In this document: positions 1 through 10,331 of the stretch, piece by piece
Position numbering within the stretch: position 1 is the stretch's first letter
How the letters are laid out: each line of letters begins with the position of its first letter
Assembly (NCBI GenBank): GCA_028753945.1
Contig: JAPNXP010000007.1
Coordinates: 5,208,001 to 5,272,000, forward strand
Reading direction: 5' to 3'
Source of the DNA: Hexactinellida sp. DTS-2022
Taxonomy: Eukaryota > Porifera > Hexactinellida
DNA length: 64,000 nt
The notes under the pieces: model-generated
What the model saw: only the letters and a program-made list of their open reading frames with translations
The model's database searches: none
What the model was told of the DNA's origin: nothing
Made by a program: the position numbers and the translations under genes

Positions 1-795
1 AATCTGTTTCCCAGTCAGGTCATTCCCTAGGTCATTATCCCCCGCCTCGTTAATACTGTTGTGCGTAGCATCAGAGTTACCATTGTGGTAGCCATAAGCC
101 GGCAGTAATGAAGCGGACAGATAATCCTTACGTAATAACATATTCACACCAAACATAGCACGCTCTATGAACTCTGCTAAAGTGCTTATCAGTATAAGCA
201 GTGCGAATATCGACAATAGGAATATGGTAGCGATTCTACCAGCTGTGTATTCTGACGGGACATGCGAGTATATGGTTAGGCTAGAGGTGTTTATAAGAAG
301 CTCAACACCAATGGAATCCAGAAGAGCTCTGATATCCGTGTCATTGTCACACTCCACAGGCAGACATATATCAAAGGAAAGCGGAGTTATAAGGCTCACA
401 GGCAGTGAGAGTGTTATAAAGCGCGTGTTTGAGAGTACCTTACATTCGTCCCAATTCCCTAACCACTGTAAGTTGCCAGTTAGAATCCCAGGCTGCGGCT
501 TAGAAAAGCTATCTAGCAAATAGAAAATATCCATAGGGCGACCGGGTATGCTAGTGTTGAATCTTCTGAAACTCTCCATGCATTTCTGAGACACTGCATT
601 ATCAGATTTAATGTCAGCGCTTGTAATCAACTGCAACCAATTATGTCTACTTAGTAGCTCGGATAGAGAGTTGTATAGGTATGTATAGTCGAGGGTGTTT
701 ATACTTTGAGGTACACCGGTTTTTAACACCTTTTGATCAGGAACAAGGCATTGGGTTAGCGAAGTTATAAGTAGTATCAGGAATAAGCTCTTCAT
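1..795 (-). CDS. NRF-domain acyltransferase-3 family protein, 5' part (runs off the left edge)
   Basis: The minus strand is open from an ATG at 795 to position 1 with no stop (265 codons). The N-terminus (MKSLFLILLITSLTQC) is a clear signal peptide. Residues about 60-150 match the NRF domain of nose-resistant-to-fluoxetine/NRF-6 proteins: a VSQKCMESF start, then PQPGILTGNLQWLGNWDEC, then FDICLPVEC with conserved cysteines. A hydrophobic segment follows (IATIFLLSIFALLILIS, near residues 202-218) and then a hydrophilic stretch. In this family a multi-pass Acyl_transf_3 domain comes next; it would lie outside the window. NRF-6-like proteins are membrane proteins linked in worms to lipid and drug handling, but the acyl substrate is unknown. 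No intron is visible in this part. The family call rests on the NRF pattern only. Confidence 0.8.
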   Translation of the reverse strand, partial: MKSLFLILLITSLTQCLVPDQKVLKTGVPQSINTLDYTYLYNSLSELLSRHNWLQLITSADIKSDNAVSQKCMESFRRFNTSIPGRPMDIFYLLDSFSKPQPGILTGNLQWLGNWDECKVLSNTRFITLSLPVSLITPLSFDICLPVECDNDTDIRALLDSIGVELLINTSSLTIYSHVPSEYTAGRIATIFLLSIFALLILISTLAEFIERAMFGVNMLLRKDYLSASLLPAYGYHNGNSDATHNSINEAGDNDLGNDLTGKQI

Positions 796-2553
796 TAATT
801 GCCCCAGATAGTAAGTATGAATAACTAATAATCTCAAGTTGAGATTAGATATAATGTAGCTTAAATATAACGTAGAAACTAGATATGGATGATGTAGGCT
901 GGCCTTATGGCTAATAGGAAACACGAGACGCCAGTAATACAATTAGGTATAAGTTTGTAACTAGTGTAGGTTTACTAGGTTAGCTTACAAAACGAATTAA
1001 TTTGTTTGAAAGTACATTGAAGTTCATTAAGGTAGTTCTAAAAATAATTTAACAGATTTCACAATAATACAAATTATCTAATTATAAGTATTGACATAGT
1101 AAGTACAAGCAAACTCTTTAAATTAGCAATGGAATTTATGCAAAACTTGATTAGTTAATTAATTAAGCTTCGAAAAATCATACTTGGGAATACTAAAGTT
1201 GACAGGTTATACATGCGATAGAATCTCAATAAAAACGACTAAATATGTAATTCAATACACTACGTAAAAGCAAGCGAATAATCATGGAACAATCCTTTTG
1301 CTGCCGAATTAAAGTTTCCCCAAAACATAAAAAGAAGGATTTTTCAGAGGTATTAATGAGTCATTAATTATAAATTACTAAATTACTAATTGAAGAACAA
1401 GTATAAAATACAAGTGCTTAGTATAGTATTCATATTCTATTTAACGAGTTTATTATGTTACTATTACTGAGAAATTCCATTGTTAAACGTAGGTAAACTA
1501 ATACATATTGTATTTCAAGTTCAAATATGCAGGGCACGAACGTATTTGATGAAACCTGTAATTGATATAATTATAAATCAGCTGTGGACCGTATACTATT
1601 GACGGACCCATGAGAGCATTGTACCACAAACGCAATTTAGCTTCTATGCGACAAACAATAGGAATGCTTAATTAATAGATAGGGTGGATTCCAACCACTC
1701 AGTAAGGTTACCATGTGCCAGGAGTCAAGATGAATGCCTGGTGATCTATCAGGTATAATGGAATGTAAAAAAAGTTGTAAATGTGTTAGGTAGGTGGGAG
1801 AGATGGAACTCAATTCTTCAATAGAAATAATATAATTGGAGAGTTTAGTGTCAGTAATTATTATAAAACACACATTAACTAAATATAGTACTGTATTGAA
1901 ATAAAATTAAATTGAAGATTTTATTACCCTAATTAAATTCCAATACATAAATAAAACATTTCAGTACATATATCGTTATACTGACACTCAATTAATCGCA
2001 TTCATAAATAGAAAAGAGCTATAAAGTTATGGTTTTAGAATATTTTACACTACTTTAGATTCCAAGGAATGTATTTCAAATTAAATTAATTAATCTTTAC
2101 TATGTAATATCCTGCTAATGCAATGAATAAGACAATTTTGACTCCAAATTTGGTAGAAATATGTAGCAAATTACAGTTTCAGACCATATAAATTCAATAA
2201 ACATATTTTTCATCCGCAATAATATAATATAATGACGGAAATACAGATATAAATCATATAATTATTCACTTGTCAAAAAACTTTTCGGAGGTGTGAATTC
2301 CAATGTACAATTGATATCCGTGGTGAGTCTAGACAACCAAGCTATTGGCGTAAATTATGAATATTATTCGCACAGTTGAAAGTCATGAACTGATTAATAA
2401 TAGAATTTGAGAGAATTTGTACAAAATTATGCATTAAATCTGGAATAATTACGAATCAACACTTCTGCTTTAGCTTGGTTAGAGAGTACAAACATTAGAT
2501 AAGCTTGTATGTGTTTACATAATACATACTAACGAGCTAGTATTATTAAAATA
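796..2553. other. AT-rich intergenic region, no gene seen
   Basis: Stops are frequent in all frames. The only ORF (1637-1873, minus, 78 codons) has no recognisable similarity. I searched the minus strand here for continuation exons of the kinase exon at 2842-2973 and found none. Confidence 0.6.
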
Positions 2554-2728
2554 CAGTATAACCTCGTTTGTACGAACACTTGAGGGTCAAAACGTGTTCT
2601 CTTTATCCGGAATTTGTATTAACCGATGCCATTTGTATTGAACAGGCTTTGAAAGGGACTGAAATAGTGCTCGTATTAACTGGAATATCGTATTAACCGT
2701 CTTCGTACTAACGAGGTTATATGTACTG
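2554..2728. repeat. MITE, family A (pogo-like, TA target site)
   Basis: Begins TA|CAGTATAACCTCG and ends with an ACTG|TA terminus after CGAGGTTATATGT. The termini are inverted repeats. The interior has the family-A words TTTATCCGGAAT and a GGGACTGAAATAGTG segment. About 175 bp. Confidence 0.8.
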
Positions 2729-2769
2729 TATTTATAAAATAGAAGTATAGTCTGTCACACATTGGTTGA

Positions 2770-2780
2770 CCCCCCCCCCC
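2770..2780. repeat. poly-C tract (11 C)
   Basis: An uninterrupted run of C in an otherwise AT-rich region, just downstream of the TAO-kinase-like exon on the minus strand. Confidence 0.9.
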
Positions 2781-2841
2781 TGGGTAACATTTGAACAATC
2801 TCTAATACACAATAGTTATAATAAAAAGGGACACAACTCAC

Positions 2842-2973
2842 GTAATAAACAGATCCAAAGCTCCCGTGTCCGATCTCATACAGCCCAGTGAAATCCTTCT
2901 CGGGGTCCCCCTCAGTGACTAATCCCTCCAACTCCGCTTCGGCTATATTCACTTTGAAACCTCTCAGAGGCAT
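2842..2973 (-). CDS. First coding exon of a TAO-type serine/threonine kinase (remainder not found)
   Basis: An ATG at 2973 opens 44 codons ending at a consensus donor (GTGAGT, 2841-2836) in phase 0. The peptide has LVTEGDPEKDFTGLYEIG followed by HGSFGSVYY. This is the TAOK1/2/3 N-terminus: an acidic DPEK..F..L lead-in, then the glycine-rich ATP loop GxGxxG and VYY. TAO kinases are MAP3K/Hippo-pathway Ste20 kinases. No following exon (VAIK, HRD, DFG) is visible in 800-2840, and the next minus-strand gene is the NRF protein at 795. Either the kinase continues past position 1, with the NRF gene nested in a long intron, or this is an isolated exon fragment. The open frame continues upstream of the ATG to 3168, but that part has no similarity and is probably 5' UTR. 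Confidence 0.65.
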
Positions 2974-3201
2974 GTTTGTACTAGAATCTATTTGCGGAGA
3001 AAAGGTAGTTCGTAATATAAACACAAACATAATAGTGTGGTATAAACAGGCAAATAGGCAGTAGAGTTTGAGACAATTTACAACCAAAATAAATAACTGT
3101 ACAATTCGTTCAAATGAAATTTTACGAGTTGAATAGTACAATGCGTTCAATGGCAAATAACGCAGCATGACTGAGAGAGTGATCAGCTGTTTCAGCTCAG
3201 T

Positions 3202-3594
3202 TTATTGACCGAACGAGCGACCCTCTTTTATATCTTTCATAACTTGTTTCAAAGCAAGCGTAGCCTCGACAAACGCAGGGTTTATCTGGAGACACTGGTC
3301 TAAATCCTCTTTTGACTGCGAATACATTCCGAGACGGTATCTAACCAAACCGCGGTTATAAAAAGCAATCTCAAATCTTGCGTCAAGTAGAATCGATTCG
3401 TTATAGTCCTGAATAGCAGGATAGAAATCAACCATCATGTAGTGATAAAAACCGCGTTCGTTGTACGCACGAGAGAGTTCGTGTGATAATTTTCGCGTTT
3501 CTTTATTTGTATTTGCTTCTGATAAAAGTCTTTGCTTCGTTTTCAAGATTTTATTAGAAATTTCTGTCTCATAACCCAATTCATAATCTGCCAT
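3202..3594 (-). CDS. TTC32: Tetratricopeptide repeat protein 32 (TTC32)
   Basis: A 130-residue protein from MADYELG to RSFGQ, read in one exon. The frame extends 15 codons further upstream, but I chose the ATG at 3594 because it lies directly before the conserved part. Two TPR units are clear: YNERGFYHYMMVDFYPAIQDY and FEIAFYNRGLVRYRLGMY, followed by a capping helix (PAFVEATLALKQV). Length, repeat order and the YNRGL..YRLG core match TTC32, a small animal TPR protein of unknown biochemical role. The gene ends about 230 bp upstream of the kinase exon on the same strand. Confidence 0.85.
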   Translation of the reverse strand: MADYELGYETEISNKILKTKQRLLSEANTNKETRKLSHELSRAYNERGFYHYMMVDFYPAIQDYNESILLDARFEIAFYNRGLVRYRLGMYSQSKEDLDQCLQINPAFVEATLALKQVMKDIKEGRSFGQ

Positions 3595-4732
3595 ATTTCT
3601 AGTATAGTAAATACAGCCATTTTTATATGAACCATACACCTATATGTTGGAATTGATACGCAACGTCATATTATGAATGTGAGGAATGCAAAAAATGCGT
3701 TTTATTCTAACGGATTGAATAATGAAATGTAAAATGTGGTAAAGTAAACTATGTGTAAACTCGCCTGAAAAAGTCGATAACAAAAGCCTGTTGAAAGTCT
3801 ATACAATTATACAAACAAGCTAAATTTGTTCGTTTATTATTCAAAACTTCTATTTAAACCTTGTGTAAAACGGAAACCTTGAATATCAACTGCATAGGTA
3901 TGCTTGGCATGCGTTGGATATTCAATTGGTGGATAAGAGAAAATGTGCAACGTGAGATAAGCTTCCACCAAGAATTCATTTGATTTGTTCTAAAGGTTAA
4001 AGTTGGGAATGTTCCTTGAAACCTCGGATAAGAAAACGTATGAATAAATTGATGACATTTTATTATTCTATATGGCAGAGTGAGGTTAGACCATGGCAAT
4101 AATTAAATTTTGTTTGTTACAAATTAATTTATTGTGGTTCAAAATTGCACTTGATAAGTTTCGAATGTATGTAATAGAATCTTCAGTAGTTCGTATAAAT
4201 TAACTCCATTACTCCGTAGACTGACAACTTGATAATCTCTGACAAATATTCGGTAAACACTTTATTTATTCCTTAAAAATGGGTTCCAAACTTTCCAGGG
4301 ACTATATTAGTTATAAATTAGCACTTGTAACCTCTTATTGAAGTGGTTTTATAATGTAATGGTTGCAAATATATTTAATTTGATTAATAATAGGATGAAA
4401 TTTAAAATATGCATGTTGTTTGATTAAAATTAATTATTCCAGCTAAGCTCTTTACCTTTCTTTATTCACGTATAATAATGTTTGCTTTGTGTAATGATCG
4501 ATATATCATATAATGACTAACTGTAATTAGTAAAATGGAGATGTAGTGAATCTTGTTATGTGGATTTGAAAGGCTAATATACTAGTATCCAAATATTTTG
4601 TGGATATAATCCAAATGGTATAATTAGAAGTTTTGCAAACACTTGTCGAATATACTTATTTAGTTTTGATACCTATATATATTTGTAATTACATGTTTAT
4701 TATACTTTTGTTGTTAGCTAAATTGTTTGATT
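3595..4732. other. Intergenic region between TTC32 and paxillin, no gene seen
   Basis: AT-rich sequence holding the divergent 5' regions of TTC32 (minus) and paxillin (plus). An 81-codon minus ORF (3854-4099) has no similarity I recognise. No inverted-repeat element is obvious. Confidence 0.6.
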
Positions 4733-7700
4733 ATGGTAACATCAAGTGCACAGACATTAGCTGATCTAGGTAAGTACTGTATTTCTCAATTGCAATGTAA
4801 TGCTATTTCGGTGTTTCACGAAGACTCGTGAGAAAATCTAAAACTAATAAATTATTGCAATAAATCTAATTGCGAAGCAATTTGCAAAACACCACTTGAA
4901 TACTTACACATACAGTGAACTCTATACAACGAAGTGCTTGGAACCTGTAAATTCCTTCGTTATAACCGGAAATTCGTTATAAACGGATAATAATTATTTC
5001 ATTTAGTGCGAAAGATCCATTTCGTTATAAGCAGGTTTTTCGTTTATAACAGGAGTTCACTGTATACATATCCAGAATATAATCTAGACTAGAATAACAG
5101 TGTAATTTATGATAAGTTATCACATATAGTAAAACCTCCAAAAGTGAACATCTTCAAAATACATGAACAACTCCTAAATATGAACACTTTTTCTCGGTCC
5201 AAAATTTTACTAATTGCAATACACCCCCACGTTATGATAAATCATGAAAAGTGAACACCTCTCAAAATATAAAATTTTGGCTGGTCCCCAGGATATTCAC
5301 TTTCTAAGGTTTTACTGTAAATCTTTACAGATGATCTTCTCAAAGACCTCCAGTCCATGGTCCCCAGTACATCTCGCCCTCTCCCCTCCCCTCCCCTGCT
5401 ATTCCCCTACACAGAGGGTACCTACGAGGACCCAGATTCTGAGTGTCACTACGAACTGCCCCCTGGTCCCATCGCGTTCCCCTCGCCCCCACCTCACAGC
5501 CCCACCTCCACAGATGGGGGACAACTGGAACCTAACCCTCTGGACATCTTGGAGCAGCAGATGGCAGCTCTCGAGGCGCTGAAGGAACAGAGCCCTGTGA
5601 GGATGTCTCCGTCACACACCTACACCAAACCAGTTATGGAGATGAAGCAGAAGAAACCACCGCCAAAGGTTGTAAGTTACGTAGTTTCAATTATAACATT
5701 CTTATTCAGTCAGGTCTGCTTATTGTGAACAATTTACATTGAATTACAGTTGACTCCGCTTAATTAATACTTACTATTAACGAGGTTATACTGTACAGTG
5801 AATGCCGGTTATAAGAACATCGTCGGGAACTGCATATAATGTTCTTATTGCCGGCATAAATTATATAGGGTAAATGGCAACCGTTTTCCAGTAGAATTTT
5901 CTTATATCTAGCATGTTCTTATAACCGGTGTTCTTATATCCGGCATCTACTGTGTCTCAATTATGAACAAATAATTTTCCCTTTAATGTCCATAATAAAA
6001 GAACCTAACCATACCAATTACTATTGCTTAGACACACAACAAGCCTACGGTGACACCCAGACCTAAGCCTCCTAAGTTCTCGCCTAACCAGGGCCCAGCT
6101 GACTACCTGGAGACTACAGAGGTGAAACTGACCGCAGGAATGTCTGAGAGCAAGAGGGCGGATATCGCACAGCTGGACAGACTACTGGACTCGCTCAACC
6201 AGCTGGGAACCTCAGATCCACCCTGTGAGTTATTCATATCTCCTTATAAGGAGTTATGCACTTTATACATACTACATACACTAGAACCTCGTTAGAACGA
6301 ACACGGTTAATATTATTAGAATATGTTAGTTAGTCGTTGCAGGTACCAGGGACCGTCTAATGCGTTCCCTTTATCCGGAATTCTTATTAGCCAATCTACT
6401 GTAACATGCACCTATAGCAATCAGGGTTTCATCCAGGCGTAATTTTGGTAGAAATTTTTTCTGGCGCGCGAAAATCGAGAGATGCTCCCATAGACGTAAT
6501 ACAAATTGAGTATTTTAGGCGCGTGTGCACGTGTGAGCGAGCTCAAACTTAATCTAGGCGCGCAGAATAATTGCCTAGATGAAAACTTGATAAATTAATT
6601 AGAAATGTATGTTATTTAGTCGTCGCCTCTCTCTCCTACGACCACCTATTGGCAGAGCAGAGGGAGCAGGGTCCCTATGACGTGCTACAAACCGCAGGAG
6701 CGCCAGAGCCGCACTACGAGTACCCAGAGGCCAGATCGACCCCGGTCCGAGAGGCGGAGGGGGACTACTCATATCCGGAGGTTAAGACGGATAAGAATGG
6801 GATAGAAGAACACTTCTATGAAGCGATTCCGCTAAACGATAAAACTAAGGTTAAGGAGGCGTCTCCTTATATGGAGGCATCTCCCTTGGCAACGCCTAAG
6901 TTCACAGGAATGTCTGGCAAGGCGCCGCCTAGACCCACGTACAGACCGAATGAGAAATCGAGCGATAGACTGCAAGGGCTTAACGACCTCATGGCTTCTC
7001 TAGAGGATATAAAGGTACGTAACCTGAGTTTACAATAAAGTCACTTACCTTATACATATTTTTTTTTAACAAGATTCAGTAGAACCTGTTATTAACGACC
7101 ACCCAAGGGACTGGTCAAAATAACCGATATATACAGGTGACCAATATACACAGTTGATTACAATTTTGAAAGTTATATAGATACCTATTCTAAGTGGCCG
7201 TTATAGATAGTTCTACTTTACTTTAGAAATTAATGAGTGAATTCAGTTCGCTTGATAGCAACCATTTTATTATTTTCGGGCATTGCTATTAGGCAAACTC
7301 CTGTAAATATTGATATACTGTACTTTAAGAGCGCGAGTTATTACCAATTTATTTCTTTATAAAGCCAAGTCCGAGTATAAAACCGCAACAACAGCCTAAC
7401 CCAACAAAGCCGTCTCGCCCCCCCAACACCTCCGAAGAGACGAGTCCGTATCTCTCCCAGCTGGAGGCGATACAGGTGTCTGTGGAGGACAACCTGCTGT
7501 CTCTGGGCGGGGACGAGCTGGGGGAGCTGGACAGCATTGTGGGGAGTCTCCAGAAGGACGCCAATAAGAAGGGACTGGACATAGACTCACAGGGCATATG
7601 TGCAGCCTGTAAGATGCCCATATTAGGGATTGTGAGTTGATATTTGTAGTCTCATGAATAATGTTTTGTTATGAACATTCAAGGGACCAAAATGTGTTCA

Positions 7701-10123
7701 TAATAGAGAGAATTCATAATAAGCAAACTCGATTTAATACAAACCCTATGTAAGTTGTTAAATTGGGACCATAGGGCTTGTTCATAATAAAAAGTATTTC
7801 ATATTGAGCAGACGAAAAATTTTCACACCTGACTGGTTACAAATTATGTTTCTTCCCAGCGACAAAATGTGACATGTATATAATAATTAATCTAATATTA
7901 TAATCCAATAAGAATTTCAATAATTCTAACACAATAATATAACAAAATAAGCACTGGAGACGAGTAGCGTAATACACAAGGAATAAACTGTGAGTTCTAC
8001 TAACCTAGGAAATTGAATACTACCAAATAGAGCACAAAACTCGCGAATAGAAAATCCGCGAACGCTCTCTCCTCTGAAATCTTGAACTGAGCAGTGTTTT
8101 GAGGGTTCACTTGGATTCTAAGGCAAACAGCTAGAATGAAGCCTCCCACACACGAAATAAATCCAGCCAAAAACGAGTTGAAAGGAAATGTCCCTACTAG
8201 TAAACAGTAAATAAATTGGAATATTCCAGTAAATAATATGAATGATAGATAAACATCGATAATTTTAAGTTTTTGAGGTGTGGTAGTTGTATATTCTTCC
8301 CAAAAATGACCCAAAATATCGAAGATTCCAGCTGTGCTTGATTTCGACTTTGTGCTAGTCATTTTGCTTCGTTTTAGTTGGAGATTTGCTTCAAAGAATC
8401 TAATAGGATTTATACACTTTATTCAAAAGAATAAGTCTAATGGGTTGTTTAGAATTTAATATTGCAGTTTTACAGTAGACTTATAACCAAGTCGGCTATA
8501 ACTAAATAACCGCTTCTATCGAAATGGATATTTTCCCCCAAGCACTAAATGTATTAATTATCCGCTTATAACGAATATCTGGATATAACGAAGGAATTCA
8601 CAGGTCCCAAGCACTTCGTTATAACGAGAGTTCACTGTATTTATTTATGCTACTTATCATTTTACTTGTTGACCTTTGACCTTTCTCTCCTAGCCACTGA
8701 CAGCAATTGGAAAGCAATGGCATGTTGACCACTTTGTGTGTGCTTCGTGCGACAGTTCATTAGCGCATGTTACATTTTTCGAACACAACGGACAACTTTA
8801 CTGCGAAAAAGATCATCAAGAGCTATTCTCACCAAAATGCGCTTATTGTAATGGAAGCATATTAGACGTGAGTATCCAATATCTTTATTTAACACCTTTT
8901 TAAGTCGTATAAATGCCACTTTTTAAGTTGTTAAAATGACACTTTTTAAGTTGTATAAATGCCACTTTTTAAGTTGTATAAATGCCACTTTTTAAGTCAT
9001 ATAAAATGCAACTTTTAAGTTGTATAAATGCCACTTTTTAAGTCATATAAAATGCAACTTTTAAGTTGTATAAATGCCACTTTTTAAGTCATATAAAATG
9101 CAACTTTTAAGTTGTATAAATGCCACTTTTTAAGTTGCATAAAATGCCACTTTTTATGTCATATAAATGTCACTTTATTCTATAGCAAATTGTGACTGCT
9201 CTTGACAAGACGTGGCACCCTGAGCATTTCTTCTGTGCCCAGTGTGGGAAGTCCTTTGGACAGGACGGATTCCACGAACACAAAGGGAAGGCTTACTGCA
9301 CAGAGGACTACTACGACATGTTCGCACCTCGCTGCAGGGCGTGTAGCAATGCTATTATGGAAGGGTTCATAAGTGCTATGGGCACTCAGTGGCACCCAGA
9401 CTGCTTCGTTTGTAAAGTAAGTTTATAGGTTATATTTCCATATTTCTCGCCTTATATAGCATAGGCTGCATAGCATTACATTATACAATGTACAGTAGAT
9501 ACCGGATATAATAACACCGATTATAAGAATAGACCGGATATAAGAACACTACTGGAAAACGATTGCCATATACCCTATATAATTTATGCTGGTTATAAGA
9601 ATATGCCGGTTATAAGAACATTAATATGTCATTATATGCAATTCCCGACGATGTTTTATAATCGGCTTCCACTGTACAACCAGGTTCTAGTGTATTTCCT
9701 TTCTCGCATTATCCGAATTTCGTATATATGAAAGTCTAGTGTACTTATTTCCAATTTTGAGGTGTACGTATTATCTGATATCTACTGATCGTACTAACGA
9801 AGTTCTACTGTACTTCCTTTCTCGTATGACCTGATACAACTGTTTCTGCTTGCTAGGTGTGCCACGTTCCCTTCAAAGGCGGCATTGTATTCGAGCTGGA
9901 GGGGCGGCCCTACTGCGAGCTGCACTACCACGCGGCCCGAGGCATGCTGTGTGCCAGCTGTCTCAAGCCAGTCATAGGCGCCTGCGTCACCGCGCTAGGG
10001 AAGAAATACCATCCTGACCACTTCAAGTGTGCCTTCTGCATGACGGAGCTGAATAAGAGCACTTTTAAAGAGCACCAGAATAAACCGTATTGTCACCCAT
10101 GCTTCATTAAACTGTTTGGTTAA
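4733..10123 (+). CDS. PXN: Paxillin-family focal adhesion adaptor (LD motifs + 4 LIM domains)
   Basis: Exons: 4733-4769, 5331-5671, 6032-6224, 6620-7014, 7365-7631, 8694-8867, 9186-9416, 9857-10123; 1905 nt, 634 residues, all GT-AG. The N-terminal half carries LD motifs: [12 protein letters not shown] (residue 9 on), a degenerate [14 protein letters not shown] (about 81), [12 protein letters not shown] (about 173), [12 protein letters not shown] (about 310) and [11 protein letters not shown] (about 376). In paxillin such motifs bind FAK, vinculin and GIT. Many YxxP-like tyrosines lie between them. From about residue 400, four LIM zinc domains follow, each with the usual Cys/His spacing; [14 protein letters not shown] second fingers are conserved and the protein ends HPCFIKLFG. 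It is expected at integrin adhesions. Introns 1-5 and 7 hold MITEs, intron 6 a minisatellite, and intron 5 the antisense DAD1 gene. MITE 5127-5317 ends just before the exon 2 acceptor. Confidence 0.95.
4913..5062. repeat. MITE, family B
   Basis: TA|CAGTGAACTCTATACAAC at the left and AGGAGTTCACTG|TA at the right. The interior repeats CGTTATAA/ATTCGTTATAA units. Paxillin intron 1. Confidence 0.8.
5127..5317. repeat. MITE, family E
   Basis: Termini AGTAAAACCTCCAAAAGTGAAC and TCTAAGGTTTTACTG|TA. The interior holds CTTTTTCTCGGTCC, also present in the family-E copy at 51378. It ends 13 bp before paxillin exon 2. Confidence 0.75.
5755..5952. repeat. Two abutting MITEs (deleted family D/A remnant, then family C)
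   Basis: A short element begins CAGTTGACTCCGCTTAAT and ends GAGGTTATACTG near 5793. A TA shared by both follows, then a family-C element from 5796 (CAGTGAATGCCGGTTATAAG) to CCGGCATCTACTG at 5952. Paxillin intron 2. Confidence 0.7.
6280..6401. repeat. MITE, family A, internally shortened
   Basis: Left end CACTAGAACCTCGTTAGAAC, right end TTAGCCAATCTACTG|TA, with TTTATCCGGAAT inside. Paxillin intron 3. The left CAGT is mutated to CACT. Confidence 0.65.
6425..6585. repeat. Inverted-repeat element with GC-rich core
   Basis: The ends are imperfect inverted repeats (GGGTTTCATCCAGGC and GCCTAGATGAAAAC), with a core rich in GCGCGC words. This is unusual in an AT-rich intron and unlike the CAGT-ended MITEs. 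Boundaries are approximate. Confidence 0.45.
7077..7215. repeat. MITE-like element, separate family
   Basis: Starts CAGTAGAACCTGTTATTAACG and ends with the inverse AGTTCTACTTT. GGGACTGGTC lies near the left end. Paxillin intron 4. Confidence 0.55.
7643..7832. repeat. MITE-like element, family J
   Basis: Contains TATGAACATTCAAGGGACC and TTGTTCATAATAAAAAG, matching elements at 14015 and 35373. The ends are degraded. Paxillin intron 5. Confidence 0.5.
8000..8362 (-). CDS. DAD1: DAD1, oligosaccharyltransferase subunit
   Basis: A 120-residue intronless protein starting [18 protein letters not shown], wholly inside intron 5 of paxillin on the opposite strand. It is recognised by the family blocks [47 protein letters not shown] and the C-terminus [22 protein letters not shown]. 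Three hydrophobic segments are visible. DAD1 is a small membrane subunit of the ER oligosaccharyltransferase needed for N-glycosylation; the usual length is about 113 residues. A family-B MITE lies about 110 bp upstream (8473-8637). Confidence 0.95.
   Translation of the reverse strand: MTSTKSKSSTAGIFDILGHFWEEYTTTTPQKLKIIDVYLSFILFTGIFQFIYCLLVGTFPFNSFLAGFISCVGGFILAVCLRIQVNPQNTAQFKISEERAFADFLFASFVLYLVVFNFLG
8473..8637. repeat. MITE, family B
   Basis: TA|CAGTAGACTTATAACC at the left, CGAGAGTTCACTG|TA at the right. GGTCCC starts at 8603, 35 bp from the end. Lies upstream of DAD1 and before paxillin exon 6. Confidence 0.85.
8897..9176. repeat. Minisatellite in paxillin intron 6
   Basis: About 11 tandem units of 23-26 bp alternating two types, CACTTTTTAAGTTGTATAAA and AACTTTTAAGTCATATAAAA, so the higher-order period is about 50 bp. 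It ends about 10 bp before the exon 7 acceptor. Confidence 0.85.
9493..9674. repeat. MITE, family C
   Basis: TA|CAGTAGATACCGGATATA at the left, CGGCTTCCACTG|TA at the right, with reiterated GGTTATAAGAA and GGATATAAGAACA words inside. Paxillin intron 7; degraded family-A pieces follow up to about 9815. Confidence 0.8.
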
Positions 10124-10331
10124 CAATGTACATTGTGTTGCTGTTGTATTATCTTCCTTCTTCCAATCTAATTAATGACTGAGTTTTGTTAGTGTATTTT
10201 GTTTGAGTAAATACTTATTCCTATTTATACAATTATCCCTAGTTTGTTGCAATATATTTCCATGTTGGTTTGTCTACTCATTTTGTAATTAAATTGAAAT
10301 CCGTTATTTCATAGGCAAATTCCTATGTAAT

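Noticed and set aside
167..523. 118-codon plus ORF at the left edge
   Set aside because: It is the shadow of the NRF-domain protein on the minus strand, which has a signal peptide and conserved cysteines.
1637..1873. 78-codon minus ORF as a possible missing TAO-kinase exon
   Set aside because: It lacks kinase motifs (VAIK, HRD, DFG) and sits in AT-rich sequence without convincing splice sites.
3854..4099. 81-codon minus ORF upstream of paxillin
   Set aside because: No similarity and no codon bias seen; probably chance.
7349..7621. 90-codon and 64-codon minus ORFs over paxillin exon 5
   Set aside because: They are Pro/Ser-rich shadows of the GC-rich exon; the plus frame carries an LD motif and the start of LIM1.
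9685..9815. Possible extra full MITE after the family-C copy in paxillin intron 7
   Set aside because: Only scattered family-A words (CTAACGAAGTTCTACTG) remain; the left terminus cannot be placed.
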